Shown one piece after another: positions 21,886 to 32,848 of a DNA stretch of 64,000 nucleotides. The stretch is taken from NCBI GenBank assembly GCA_963580285.1, contig OY757010.1, positions 151,779,596-151,843,595 on the forward strand, in the 5' to 3' direction. Numbering within the stretch: position 1 is the first letter of the stretch; each line of letters begins with the position of its first letter. Source of the stretch: Lucinisca nassula. Lineage: Eukaryota; Mollusca; Bivalvia; Lucinida; Lucinidae. Position numbers and translations under genes: made by a program. Under the pieces are notes generated by a model. It saw only the letters and a list, made by a program, of their open reading frames with translations. It ran no database searches and was not told the origin of the DNA.

Positions 21886-21977
21886 CAGGGTTCTCGACAA
21901 GTCAAGGCTGTGAAGAAAAAGTATGAACAAAAGAGACAAAGTTCAAGTTTAGATAATGAGATGAGCAAAGATAAATG
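21886..21977 (+). CDS. weak exon candidate (plus strand)
   Basis: An acceptor-like tract 'gtcatttgccttcag' precedes an open, lysine-rich stretch reading QGSRQVKAVKKKYEQKRQ, followed by a possible donor ATG|gttacc. A family C fragment begins immediately after. The composition is protein-like but short. It could be chance. Confidence 0.2.
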
Positions 21978-22088
21978 GTTACCCACTGCATGCCGGAAAC
22001 CCCTAAAGAGGTAGCTTGACAAACAGTGCAGGCCCAGATCAGATTCTGCAGGACGCGGCGTCTGATCAGGGCCTGCACTATTTTCTAA
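21978..22088. repeat. MITE family C fragment
   Basis: Contains 'gccggaaacccctaaag' and the palindromic core 'ggcccagatcagattctg ... ggcgtctgatcagggcc'. Confidence 0.6.
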
Positions 22089-22124
22089 CAGAATTTTCCG
22101 TCAAAAATAGAATAAAAACGAAAC

Positions 22125-22510
22125 AAGTGGGCCATGATGGCCCTGGATCGCTCACCTGTTCCATGCTGTATGAATGGAATGGTAGGTAATAACAGGACAA
22201 GTCAATAATATGATAAAGTAGGTCAATTTGTTTGATTTGAGGTTTAACGTCCCCATCAACACTGTATAGATCATTTTGGGGACGTTGCTTCCAATTTTGT
22301 GGGACTTTTACCCAACACTGAGATGATCTCAAGCCCTGTCCCCCAATAGGGTTTATAAGCATGGACGGTCCGACGCGCACTGCTTTGCCTGGGCAGGCTT
22401 AGTTCCTCAAAACAGTTTACCAGTACTCGATTTAAGCTATGTCTTGAAGCATCATGCAGCCCATCTATTTCTTCAAGCCCCGATGGGTGGGGGCCAAAAG
22501 TAGACCAAAG
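22125..22510 (-). repeat. array-type element 5' end invaded by SINE-like S
   Basis: At 22125-22160 the left end 'aacaagtgggccatgatgg' and 'gatcgctcacctg' of the array-type elements appears. A minus-sense family S copy fills 22225-22500, after which 'caaagtcataggtcaat' continues the interrupted sequence. No right end was found. Confidence 0.6.
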
Positions 22511-22872
22511 TCATAGGTCAATTTTTTTTATAAGAGGAAAGACCATGTCACAAAGTAGGTCAAAGTCACAGGCCATAACATGGCTGTACCGAGTTCTAAA
22601 GAATATAAATACATAATATTTCACGATTACACAAGTCTCCACTATCGTATCCTGAAACAGATCGCTTTGTCTACAAATGGCGACCGATATTCTAGGTTTA
22701 CTACTGTACAACACCCCCTGACGAGGATTACGTGTAGGTGATTGCGCGCTGTGAAGAAAAAGGTAGAAAGAATAGTGAGAATAAAAGTGCAATAGTGAGA
22801 TGAATAAAAACAGATGGAAGTGTTAGTTAATAAGATGAGATTAAAATCAGTTTAAAAACAGGTCTGCTGTGT

Positions 22873-23205
22873 TTAGGGTAACTGGTGATCAGGAGACCGA
22901 ACTGCCACACTGAACTGATTCAGTGTTGGCAGTATGACCAAGGAAGATGGCAAGCTGTTCCATTGCACAACAGCCAAAGGGAAAAACGAATACTTGTAAT
23001 AATCGGTTGAGGTATGGATTTGACGATACACGAAGGGATGGCGCAGGCTTTGACGGGTTGCTCTTGTTGGCTGCTGGAAATACGGTGGCATTTGAATGGC
23101 AACCATGCCGTGTGTGATTTTATATAAGATACAGAGGCGAGCATCAGCCCTCCTCTGTTCCAGTGACCGCCAGCCAAGCAGATTGAAGCCATGAAGCCAT
23201 GTGAC
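22873..23205 (-). pseudogene. LINE ORF2 C-terminal remnant
   Basis: The minus strand reads ILYKIxHGMVAIQMPPYF, PTRATRQSLRHPF, then TDYYKYSFFPLAVVQWNSLP. This is the usual C-terminal pattern of RTE/CR1/jockey-like LINE polymerases, ending with a WNSLP box. Two frames must be joined, so it is frameshifted. The catalytic RT domain is absent. Confidence 0.7.
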
Positions 23206-23667
23206 CGGAAAATGACATTCAAGGGCGTAATACGTAAGTGTTTATGTTATTGGTTTCAATGGAGAGTATTTCTTAAATAAATCATTTTGAACGGGTAGGA
23301 AAAAAAAAACAGCAATTTTTTTTTTTAAGGTTCTGACATGACAGATGTGGGTTGAAAATTGCGCCTTGTGTGAAACCAATTTTATATTTCAATAATGGTT
23401 CTATAGTTAGCCATAAATTAATGACTTGTGTAATCAAACTAGCATATGTTTTCAATGTAAGACTAATTTTCACTGTTGAACATTTATTAGAGGTGAGAAG
23501 AGGCAAATATTTAAGTAGCATCATCGCCCTGTCATGGCAGCTTAATTATCTGTATCTGTTTGTTAAAAGACTTCATTCATAGTTGAACATTAATTGATTA
23601 TGTCTCTGGTGGCGGGTGAAAAAAAGAAAGGGGAAAATATAGGAAAGAAAGAGAAATAGTGGACAGT

Positions 23668-24520
23668 TTGTTTGTTTGATTAAAGTTTAACGTCTCCGTC
23701 AACACTGTAAAGGTCATTTTGGAGAGGTTGCTTCCAATTTTGTGGGACTTTTACCCGACATTGAGATGAAATGACATCTCAAGCCCTGTCGCCCAATGGA
23801 ACCAATAGGGTTTATTAGCATGGACGGTCCGCCTCGCACCGCGGTTCCTGGACAGGCTTAGATCCTCTAAGTGCAGTGTTTTTTTCCCTATAAAACCGGG
23901 TCCGGAAAACGGACCCGTTCCCAATCGCCAAAAGTATGTTTTTTTCCCAATTCAAAGGTTAAAAATTCCCAAAATCATGATGCAGCATCCTTTTTTTTCT
24001 CTCTCTTTTTCATCGCGAGAAATCGGTTGTTTTATCGCTCGTATTGTTTACCTTCCGGAAATCCGAAGTAACGTCCCTTTGAAGAAACGGCTATTGACAT
24101 AATTCGCGTACTATTGCAACGATTTGCCGAAATTCGGGTAAGTTCAAAGTCGTAGGTAAGTCCAATATGTAACTCTTCCGTCTGGAAACCACCTTTAGCG
24201 CGGCAAGTAATCTGCCTGATTAGAAAATGAATTGCAATCTGCATTGTTTAATTAGAATTCTGTTACATGTTTATTAAATTGAGTTTGTTTTGACATACTT
24301 ATTAAAATAACACCCTTTTTCCCCAATTTGAGTAAAAACGACGCTATTTTTCCCAATTTGAGAAGAAAATTTTCCCAATTCCACCGGTACCGGTACCAGT
24401 CCCAAAAATGTGAAAAAAAACACTGAAGTGGTTTACCAGTACTAGTGTGCGGGCCAGATTCAGCTCTGTCTGGAAGCATCATGCAGCCCATATATTTCTT
24501 CAAGCCCCTATGGGCGGGGG
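23668..24520 (-). repeat. SINE-like family S copy split by element E
   Basis: The family S sequence runs 23668-23873, is interrupted, and resumes at 24426 with 'agtggtttaccagtact'. Without the insertion it is a normal ~300-bp copy. Confidence 0.75.
23874..24425. mobile_element. 552-bp DNA element E with 5-bp target duplication
   Basis: It begins CAGTGTTTTTTTCCC and ends with the inverse (GTGAAAAAAAACACTG). AAGTG flanks it on both sides (23869-23873 and 24426-24430). A short hairpin 'gggtccggaaaacggaccc' lies just inside the left end. It is non-coding. The CAGTG ends look hAT-like, but hAT elements make 8-bp duplications, so the superfamily is open. Confidence 0.65.
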
Positions 24521-24914
24521 CCTAAAATAGTGGACAGACAAGAAAGAAAAGATTCCAGCCTGCTTTTTTCAAATCATCACCAGATCTCTCCCACTACAGT
24601 AGCTGCCCCTGGGTATGGTCGTCCAACCGGCACAGGTTAAAAAATCTCTCAGACTTTACTTACAGACTGACCCCTACCAAGCTGTTAAAACGAGAGAGAG
24701 GACGGTCCCTTCTTGAAGGATACCCAGTCAGGGGCCTCAGCAGCAGATGTTGGTAAAGGATTCCAGTCGTGTATAGTCCTAGGCAACAATCTGTACTTGA
24801 ATGTATCAAGCAAAGCAAGTTGCCTGATCAGGGTCGGCACTATTTGCTTACAGTGCAGGAATTACTGGGTCGGACGCCGCAAATCTGCTCAGGATATACA
24901 CAAATTGCTGACAG

Positions 24915-25145
24915 AACATTGATGAAAGGGATTGACTTTATTACGTTGCCTCGGCGTTGACGCGTCGTGTAGACGACATTTGCAGCAATACTCAACCATG
25001 TTTTACCTAGTGGACACACAATGTGTATGCAATGGCGTATCTATCAACGCCGATGCAACTTTATTACGTTGCATCGGCGTTGACGCGGCGCTGTGTTGAC
25101 GGCATTTGCGTCAATATTCAACAATGTTTTACTGGTCGACTCTGT
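24915..25145. repeat. direct duplication with a 16-bp-stem hairpin
   Basis: 'gactttattacgttgcctcg' and 'gttgacgcg' at about 24930 recur at about 25058 as 'aactttattacgttgcatcg'. At 25046-25083 the arms TCAACGCCGATGCAAC and GTTGCATCGGCGTTGA form a perfect hairpin around a short AT-rich loop. Confidence 0.65.
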
Positions 25146-25638
25146 TAACGAACCAACCGACCAATTTAAAACAAAACTGGTAATGGTGCTTAAGCGATAA
25201 TAAAAGACGTTTAACTTTGCAAAGAGCGCATGTTTTCACACCTCATTAATGGCATTAATTGCGTGATTAATGTGTCAAAATCAAATAAACATTATGATTA
25301 ACGATATTGAACAATACTAATCCGGGATGTTTCGGTCCCGAGTCGTTTCGGCCCAAATTTTGACCCGAGTCGTTTCGGTGGGTGGGCTCGGCCCCGGGTC
25401 GATTCGCCCTGGGTCGTTTCGGTCTGATTTAATTAGATGGCATTTTTTCTGTATAAAACATATTGAATAGTAATTATTATTTAAATTTGGAATATTATTT
25501 CAACGACCTGTCACGTTAGCCATGGTTATGATAGCCAAAATAAAGTGTTTAAAAAGTTCTATCCATAGCCAGGTTTCCAGTTAGCACCAACAAGGAGGTG
25601 TACTAGGACTTGATTATTGTCTGAGAATGATCAGTATT

Positions 25639-26308
25639 TACAGTAAAATTCCGCTTTTAAGATCATTCTGTAGACTTCTAAAAAGTGGTCTTATTAGCGG
25701 GGTGGTCCCTTATAATGGAATTGGTGAAAAAAATATTGCTGGCAAGACTGATTTAAATATTTTTTATGTGCACTGTGCCTATTTTATTGCTTTTTAGTAA
25801 ATCTTGCTGTCTTTAACTTTACTGTTATTTTCCTCATTATATGTACTTATAGGCAATATTACACCAATAAAAATCACATTAATGATAACAACTGTTCCAC
25901 AATAATCTTCTATCTGAAGAAAACAGAGCTGCACATTACCAAAATTATTAAAACTATTTATTCACCTAGCATAAAAAAATCTTGTGAAAACAACACACTC
26001 ATTAGTACAGGTAAACTGCTGTTTTTCACACCATTAGGGAAATGTGTGAACAATACCAAGATCTGTTGTAATGATGAGGAATCCAGCAAAATATTATATT
26101 GACCAATGGAATGAGGGATACAAATTAACTTGACTTGGCCAAAAGTGGTCTCAATAAAGAACATTAATGGTAGATTCGGTCTTTTGAAAGCGGTCTTAAT
26201 ACTGAATAGCGGGGTGGTCTTAATTAATTATATAAGAAATAATTCGGGTCTTGCGAAAACCAGTCTTAATAGCCGAGAGGAGTGGTCTTTAAGCGGAATT
26301 CTACTGTA
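25639..26308. mobile_element. 670-bp TA-target element G (pogo-type ends)
   Basis: TACAGTAAAATTCCGCTT at the left and the inverse of TACAGTAGAATTCCGCTT at the right form ~24-bp inverted repeats including the TA. CAGTA(G)AAT-type ends with TA targets are typical of pogo/Tigger-type MITEs. Internal 'agcggggtggtc' motifs repeat near both ends. It is non-coding. Confidence 0.7.
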
Positions 26309-26366
26309 CTAGTATCAATGACAAGCACATTTTGAGAACAGCAAAATGTAGCCTAATTATTTTATA

Positions 26367-26910
26367 TGATCAGCCTGCATTTGTCATTGTGATACCTTCA
26401 AAGACTTAATAGCCTATACATCTGTTCATTGTGATCAGAGTCTACATTGTTTGAACCCCCCCCCCCCCCATAACTGTTTTCTGAGCTATCAAAAACTGAA
26501 CGATGAAATTATTTTTTATGATCAGCCTGCATCTGTCGTGATACCTTCAAAGACTTGATAACCTATAAATCTGTTCATTATGATCAGAGTCTACACAGTT
26601 TGAAAAAGCCCCCTGTTTACTGAGCTATTAAAAAATGAACAATGTTATTATTTTAGATGATCAGCCTGCATCTGTTGTTGTGATACCTTCAAAGACTTAA
26701 TGACCTATAAATCTGTTCATTGTAATCAAAGTCTACACAGTTTGAAAAGCCCTCTGTTTTCTGAGCTATTAAAACTGAAGGAGCGAAGATAGCAAAAGCA
26801 TAGGCTGATCTCCGAGTCTACGCAGTTCGAAAAAACAATCTGTTTTCTGACCTATTAAAGGCTTAAAACGAGCGAAGATAGCAAATGCACAGGCTGATCT
26901 TTGACAAACA
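26367..26910. repeat. four tandem copies of a ~145-bp unit
   Basis: 'gatcagcctgcat', 'gataccttcaaagactt', 'tctgttcattgtgatcagag' and 'tctacacagtttgaa' recur with spacing of about 130-155 bp. A C-run lies at 26457-26470. The last copy is degraded. Confidence 0.7.
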
Positions 26911-27085
26911 AAATATATGTATATGTAAATAAAGTGATAGAAAAATCAAGCCAAAACGACCCACCGATTTGGCCGAAACGACCCAGGCCGAAAGGACTCG
27001 TTACCGAAACGACTCGGGACTGAAACATCCAGCGACCATCAAAACAGGTAATACTTATCATAATTCCTAATAACCATTTTCATTC

Positions 27086-27335
27086 TTTTTTTTTTTTGTT
27101 TTTCTTTTTTTTGGTTTTGGTTTTACGGCCCTTTCAAGATTATTTCACTCATATCGAGCTGATCTTTAATCAGAGGTGGGCGAAAACTGGAGTATCCGGA
27201 GAAAAACCACCTGACCTTCCGTTGCAGAACTTGCCGTCTCACATATGACCCGAGCGAGGCTCGAACCACAGCGGTGAGAGACCTAATAATCAAGAGTCAG
27301 CGCTCTTAACCTCTAGGCCACAGAGGCCCGTTAAA
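27086..27335 (-). mobile_element. tRNA-derived SINE with 11-bp target duplication
   Basis: The minus strand shows box A 'tggcctagaggttaagagcg' and B box 'ggttcgagcctc', then a body ending 'gaaagggccgtaaaacc' and an oligo-pyrimidine/purine tail. CATTTTCATTC is duplicated exactly at 27075-27085 and 27336-27346. A second copy of the family is at 54232-54425. Confidence 0.85.
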
Positions 27336-28138
27336 CATTTTCATTCAAAGAACAGGTTCTTCTCTCTCTTTCTCTCCATTTAGTATGAATCTTTTGTATA
27401 TAAAATATAGGAAAATAGTTTGGGGGCGAAATGACTTGGGTTTGGGGGGGGGGGGGGGGGGGCAAAAGGTCTTGTGGGCGAAACATATTGTTAACATAGC
27501 CAAGGACCAAATGCTCCTTCATGCCTGGTCAGACTATATAGGATGCGCAGGCAGCAGGCTCATGCTTCGCAGAATCAGAATTGTTACTGTTGATATGTCA
27601 AATGACATTCATACACCAGGACAAGTGATATGAGAGTGAGTCCCTAGCTTCTTTTATCTTTCTCAGTTTCTCTTTATCTGTTTATTGACCGCATAAAGCT
27701 TCTGCAATTTAACGATTTAACCGATTCAACAAATATGCCAATGACCTCGCGTTCTTGCTTTCTTTCCTCGACGTTAATTTAATGCTATTTACCACTTTTA
27801 TTTGCAATGGAATCGTCAAGTGATTTGCTTTTCACAGCAAATTGTTTGTCAACATTGTAACTTCCGGTGTAGGAACAGTCAATTCTGAACTCGATTTCTT
27901 CATCGACAGTAACTCTGATGAGGTCCTTTTTTGTTGAGCGGCACTGCATCGGACATAAATACTTTTAGCGGTCGCAGTATCTACTGTCAACGCCTAAAAC
28001 GCATAAGTATAGATAAATTAACAATATTAACAAATGTGCAAGACACTATGCAATACATGAAGTGTAAAAGCCATCACAGCCGTGATCGCGGGAAAGTTTT
28101 GGTAAAAACAAATCCATACACGAACTTTTTTTGCGAAG

Positions 28139-29382
28139 ATGCCAGAATCAGATTTTTTTTCCTTTCGAATCAGAATCATAATTGAATCCTCAGACAGTTT
28201 ACATGTACTGCCTGAGGATTTCAAGTTAGACCCAAAGGTAATGCTTCCCAAACCCGGAGAGACAAACTACAGCAGTGTTAGATCGTATAGGCCAATTAGT
28301 TTTGAAAGTGTGATAGGTAAGATAATGGAAAGAGTTATCAGCAAAAGACTGATTTGGAAGTTGGAAATTGAAGGTGGTATAGCAAGAACTCAGTACGCAT
28401 ATAGGAAGCAAACGTCATGTGTTCAGTCTCTTTTGAGGCTGTGTAATTCAGTTTCAGAAGGAAAGTACAGTGCTGGCAGTGATGGATTATGAGTCTTGCT
28501 ATGAAAGAATATGGAGAGCAGGTTTATTGAAAAAGGCATTTGAAAGTGGGATTACTGGCAGATTATGCCTATACCTTAAAAACTTCCTTTTAGACCGGAA
28601 GTACTTCCTGAAAGTAAACAATTTTACACCTCCTACATTCCAGTCTGCAGTAGGCATACCGCAAAGGATCAGTTATCAGTCCAGTGCTTTGTAATCTGTA
28701 TACAAGTGATTCAATGAAGGAAGTGGTAGGTAATAATGCAGAATTTGCAGATGATAGCTGTGTTTGGGAAAGTAATACATCAGTGGCGGAAAGCTGTGCT
28801 GTGTTGAATGATAAACTGGCATCTGTGGTAGATTGGTGTAGGAGATGGAATATGTTGATTGCACCAGATAAGACAGAGATAATGGTATTTAAACATAACG
28901 GCAGAGATTCAGAAGTGGAGGCAGAGGTGAAGTTAGGCGAGAGTATATTAACAACAACCAATTCAAAGAAAATTCTGGGTGTCACAGTAGACGATAAATT
29001 AAACTTTCATGAACATATTCAACAGAAAACAAAGGCTGGTTTCAGTGCCTTGAAATGTCTTGATTATTTCGTTCAAGGGCATAGAGGATGCAGCCAAACA
29101 GTGTACATGAGACTCTACAAATCATTGGTTCTTCCTGTGATGGAGTATGGAGCAGCAGTGACTGTCGAGTCCCTTGTAGAAAGCAGTAAGGAGTTTGGAA
29201 AGGTTCAGAGGTCAGCGATGATAAAGGCATCAGGTTGTTTGAACAGTACCAGCACAGAAGCTTTGGAAGTCTTGACAAACACCATGCCTATATACCTACA
29301 GCTGAAGATAAGACAAGCACAAGAAGTCATCAGAATCAGTGCCAAGTATGAAGATGATCCTCTCAGGGAAGAATTTGATTAA
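28139..29382 (+). pseudogene. LINE reverse transcriptase, two frameshifts
   Basis: Visible RT blocks in order are SYRPISFESVIGKIMERVI (28286-28345), ARTQYAYRKQTSCVQSLL (about 28382-28435), ESCYERIWRAGLL, VGIPQ, and then EFADDSCVW (about 28741), which holds the catalytic Asp pair. The rest includes KTEIMVF and YMRLYKSLVLPVMEYGA, the standard thumb and C-terminal pattern. The frame changes at about 28480 and again at about 28685, so no single protein can be made. The last part (28684-29382) remains open for 232 codons, which argues for moderate age. Confidence 0.85.
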
Positions 29383-29615
29383 TGGATAGAGGGGGATAAG
29401 AGCTACTATTTTTCATTTATTGATGTCCAGGTTTAGGGAATTGAAGGGATGTTAGAGTTTGAGAACATTGAGAAGGAATTCAGATATACCAAGGAATTGA
29501 TGGGGCTCATCAAAGAGACAGGAAGTGTACACAAGGAAGAATTCACATTCTCCAAAGAAGAACAGAAAGAAAATATATTAGAGCTTCTAAGCAATTGTGA
29601 TAAAATGATGTATTA

Positions 29616-30221
29616 ATGTTCACAGATGGATCAGCATTAGGTAATCCCGGTCCGACTGGAGCTGGTGCTGTGGTCTACCTAGAGGGTTACTCCAGCACAC
29701 CAGTTTTGATGAACAAGGGAGTTTCTCCTATAGGTAACACTTATACTGGAGAATTGGTAGGTATGCAGATCGGGCTAGAATTCTTGGCTGATCTAGACTT
29801 CAAAGGCAGAGTAGTCCATATTCTGACCGATTGTCAACCAGCTATTGAGACTGCTTTCAGTACTGAAATGCCAACTAACAAGATTGAAACAGTTCTCAGC
29901 ATCAAGGAGAGTTTAGCAAAGGTAAGGTATAGGGAGAATATTGTCAAAGTTCATTGGGTACCGGGGCACAAAGATATTGAGGGGAATGAGTTGGCAGATC
30001 AACAGGCGAAGGCGGCAGCATCAGAAATGATTAAAAACAATGAGGTAAAACCAACCCTGGACAAGAAAGAGGCAGTACGGGAGTGTAAATCACAGGGAAA
30101 GGAAAAATGGGAAAGAAGATACAAGTGCTCAGAGAAAGTGAACGTATTGCAGGAAATATTTGGGGAAGTGGGAAAAGGATCTGTCATGGAGATAGGGACA
30201 GAAGGACTTTCTCTGCAGTAA
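29616..30221 (+). pseudogene. LINE RNase H domain, open
   Basis: The catalytic residues of a type I RNase H can be picked out: Asp in MFTDGSALGNPG, Glu in YTGELVGMQ, Asp in ILTDCQPAIE, and the distal His/Asp in VHWVPGHKDIEGNELAD. The domain is open for 201 codons and all key residues are kept, so it decayed less than the RT. It would degrade the RNA strand during reverse transcription. It belongs to the LINE and is not a host gene. Confidence 0.85.
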
Positions 30222-30307
30222 ATTAGTTGCTGTGTGGACATTCAATCTTAAATGATCACCAGGCAAAGTTAAACAAAGATCTGTCAAGTTTGTGCGAGAC
30301 ATGAAAC

Positions 30308-30535
30308 ATGAAAGAGAATGTAGATCATTTTCTGTTCCACTGTCAGAGATTTAAATCAGAAAGGGATACTTTAGAGCATAATGTTGAAGAGATTCTGGGC
30401 AGAGAGGATGTGAAATTGGTAACAGACATTAACCTGAAAGTGTTGACAGGCATGATTGAGGACATTAGTAAGCAAGGAAGGAAGGAACTGACAGATGCAC
30501 TGACGGAATTCATTAGGAGCACAAAAAGGTTTTGA
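30308..30535 (+). pseudogene. LINE C-terminal zinc-finger-like segment
   Basis: It reads ENVDHFLFHCQRFKSERDTL. The H...C...R spacing is the usual C-terminal end of LINE polymerases that follow RNase H with a small metal-binding part. It is separated from RNase H by a frameshift. Confidence 0.65.
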
Positions 30536-30753
30536 AGTGTATTGTAATATTAGTATCATGCGTTTTTCACATAGTGAAATGTACAAGTGACTTATTTAAG
30601 TACCAGGAGATTATAGGCAGCGATAAAATGCCTTATAGATATACAACAACAACAACAACAACAACATTTTTTTCCAATTACTGCTATTCGCTCACATTTG
30701 AGCATTACGAGCAGGATTTTTCCTGGGTGGTAACCAGTACTTTTTTAAGCAAT

Positions 30754-31175
30754 GTGGAGCGTGATAGCTCAGTGGTTAGTGCACTTGCCTCTGATGCTAG
30801 AGGTCCCGGGTTCGATCCCGGCAGCGGCGATAAAATTTCGGTGTCCGAACACGTTCCATTGGCATCATTTGCAGGATGAATGTCATAAAGTGCAACGTCC
30901 TTGGGATCGGGACGTTAACTGGAGGCCCCTCTGTGCAGGGAGAACCATCCCCTGTGTAGGTTAAAGATCCCTACCGTAATTACATGGAAGAGGACGGCTG
31001 TCCCATCCCCATATCAGGTCAAAGATACAGTCTAAGAAGACTCCTGACCTTTATACGGAAGACGAAGACTGTGTTGGCTTTCATCTTGCAAACGTGGAGT
31101 GTATGTATTGTACACCTGCGGTAATGGCCAAATGTGACCGACGCAGCATCAGTAGAAAGAAAGAAAGAAAGAAAG
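30754..31175 (+). mobile_element. tRNA-derived SINE, ~420 bp, (AAAG)n tail
   Basis: Box A 'tgatagctcagtggttagtg' and B box 'gggttcgatccc' are followed by a long body ('gggacgttaactggaggc', 'ctgacctttatacgg') and an AAAG tail at about 31153-31175. The long body and tail are typical of SINEs. No target duplication could be fixed. Confidence 0.75.
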
Positions 31176-31189
31176 GATGAAGTGCCTTG

Positions 31190-31265
31190 CTTAATGGCAC
31201 AACACTTTGGTCAGCGTGAGGATCGAACACAAATTCGATGCGCTACCACTGCACCAAAGCGCTCC
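31190..31265 (-). repeat. tRNA-like SINE head remnant
   Basis: The minus strand has box A 'ttggtgcagtggtagcgc' and the B-box-like 'tgttcgatcctc'. The downstream segment at 31330-31425 resembles about 27585-27650 ('gacattc', 'acaccaggac', 'gtccctagct'). Confidence 0.55.
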
Positions 31266-31498
31266 TTCAACTTCAACTTCAATATTGTACACTCAAAAGC
31301 CACTATGGGCATCTACTGGAGAGGGTACCAAAGCGCCCCACTGCCCTTTCATAGTTACTTGTGATACGTCAAATGACATTCCTGAATACACCAGGACCTG
31401 TAATATGGAAAGTTAGTCCCTAGCTCTAACCAAAGAGGTAAACTTAGCTGTCGAAATAATCGATTCGGGAATGCCATTTTTATATGGCATTCAAATCT

Positions 31499-32152
31499 CT
31501 AGGGCATAATGGTTCTGGGGAAGAATGGTTCTTTATAAATGTCAGTTCGCGCAGTAAGGGTCTGAAACGCCAATGAATGGTGATTTCTACAATGCATAGC
31601 TGGGGGAACAAGGTCACCTGTTGGGATGCTGGCAGCACCCTTTAGACCTTTGTATAAAAGAATGAGCCTGCTGTCTTTGCCCTTTTTCTTGAATGACTCC
31701 CATCTTAATTTTCTTAATAATCCAGTCATGCTCCCAGTTTCAAAGCAGTAATTGTTTGTTACAAATCTACCAGCTCTGTTCTGAACTTTTTCAATTTCTT
31801 GATTAAGGATCACTCCACTTGGGGCACAGATACAACTACCATATTCAACTATGGGACGAACAAGTCCTTTATGTTTGCTGCTTCTTTTACAACTTGAGGG
31901 CACTGATGAAGATTTCGCCTCAGGAAACCATGCGCTTTATTTGCCTTAGTACACATGTTGCAAATATGTGTATTTCATCTCAAATTGTACGTGTTTGATT
32001 GTCACACCAAGGTATTTAATGGAGTCCACATTCTCGAGAACCGTTCCCTCTAAGGTGTAAGAAGCCTCAATTCTATTAGTTCTCTTCCTAGTTATCTGCA
32101 TAATGTTGCATTTAATAGTCTGAAATCGCATGCCCCATTTTCGTGTTTCTAA

Positions 32153-32191
<39 letters not shown>

Positions 32192-32848
32192 TCGGGTTTA
32201 ACGTCGCTTTCAACAATTTTTCAGTCATATCACGACGGTGTCTGGTTCCGACAGGGAGCTCAATACTCACTTTTATAGTGCTGCCTCACTGAAGTATCAT
32301 GTCCCAGGCACATTACATGATACCACATCCAGTCACATTGTCCTGACACTGGGTCGACCAGTCCTAGCTCTACCCCGTAAATCTGATCGCCAAGCGAGGA
32401 GCAGCTAGTACCATTGTTAACGACTTTGGTATGTCGCGGCCCGGGATCGAACACGTGACCTCCCGTTTCCCGGAGCGGACACTCTACCAACTGAGCTATC
32501 AGAGCCGGTCACATTCTAATCAATCTATGTCATTCTGAAGTTTCAGTGAGTCATCTGTATCTCTTATTTCCCGGGAGCAAACACAGTCGTCTGGGAACAA
32601 TCTTATTTCTGAGTCAATGTCAATGGAAATATCATTGATGTACATGGAGAACACAGTGGACCAAGAACAGTCCCTTGTGGGACTTCAGACAAAACTGGAA
32701 CCCACTCCGAAAATTCAACATTAACAACAACGCGCTGTTTTCTGTACGAAAGAAATGAATCTATCCTTTTGAGAGTCTTACTCCCAATTCAAATACCAAA
32801 TAACTTAGATTTAAGTAGTTCATGTGGTGGGGTGCTAAAACCTTCTCG
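31499..32848 (-). pseudogene. LINE reverse transcriptase, split by a SINE and truncated by a PLE
   Basis: Reading down the minus strand from 32848: SFLSYRKQRVVV, VPQGTVLGPL, IRLFPDDCVC (a mutated F-A-D-D box), then, after the SINE at 32155-32513, WGMRFQTIKCNIMQITRK, the 'YLGVTI' box, LVRPIVEYGSCI and a C-terminal part ending FFPRTIMP. There is one frameshift near 32680 and a stop at the SINE junction. The upstream end at 32848 is where PLE-1 begins. The same family gives 1930-2490. It is a dead jockey/CR1-like LINE. Confidence 0.85.
32155..32513 (-). mobile_element. tRNA-derived SINE inserted in the LINE
   Basis: The minus strand starts with a tRNA-like head: box A 'gatagctcagttggtagag', B box 'gtgttcgatcccg'. 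It ends in (CA)n, seen as (GT)n on the plus strand at 32155-32188. TTCTAATC is duplicated at 32147-32154 and 32514-32521. Removing the SINE and one duplicate rejoins the LINE reading frame. Confidence 0.9.

Larger units (their letters stand above)
25323..27032. mobile_element. DNA element F with 'gtcgtttcgg' inverted ends
   Basis: GGATGTTTCGGTCCCGAGTC at 25325 pairs with the segment at about 27004-27030. Both ends also carry several 'gggtcgtttcgg' repeats. It contains element G (25639-26308) and a tandem block (26367-26900). No transposase is visible. Confidence 0.65.
28139..30667 (+). mobile_element. decayed LINE with RT and RNase H
   Basis: In order it carries RT (28139-29382), a linker, RNase H (29616-30221), a C-terminal zinc-finger-like part (30308-30535), about 100 bp of 3' UTR and an (ACA)n tail at 30643-30666. 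RT plus RNase H plus a simple-repeat tail fits the I-like branch of LINEs. The upstream end is truncated or unrecognisable before about 28200, and no endonuclease was found. Target duplications were not found. Confidence 0.8.
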
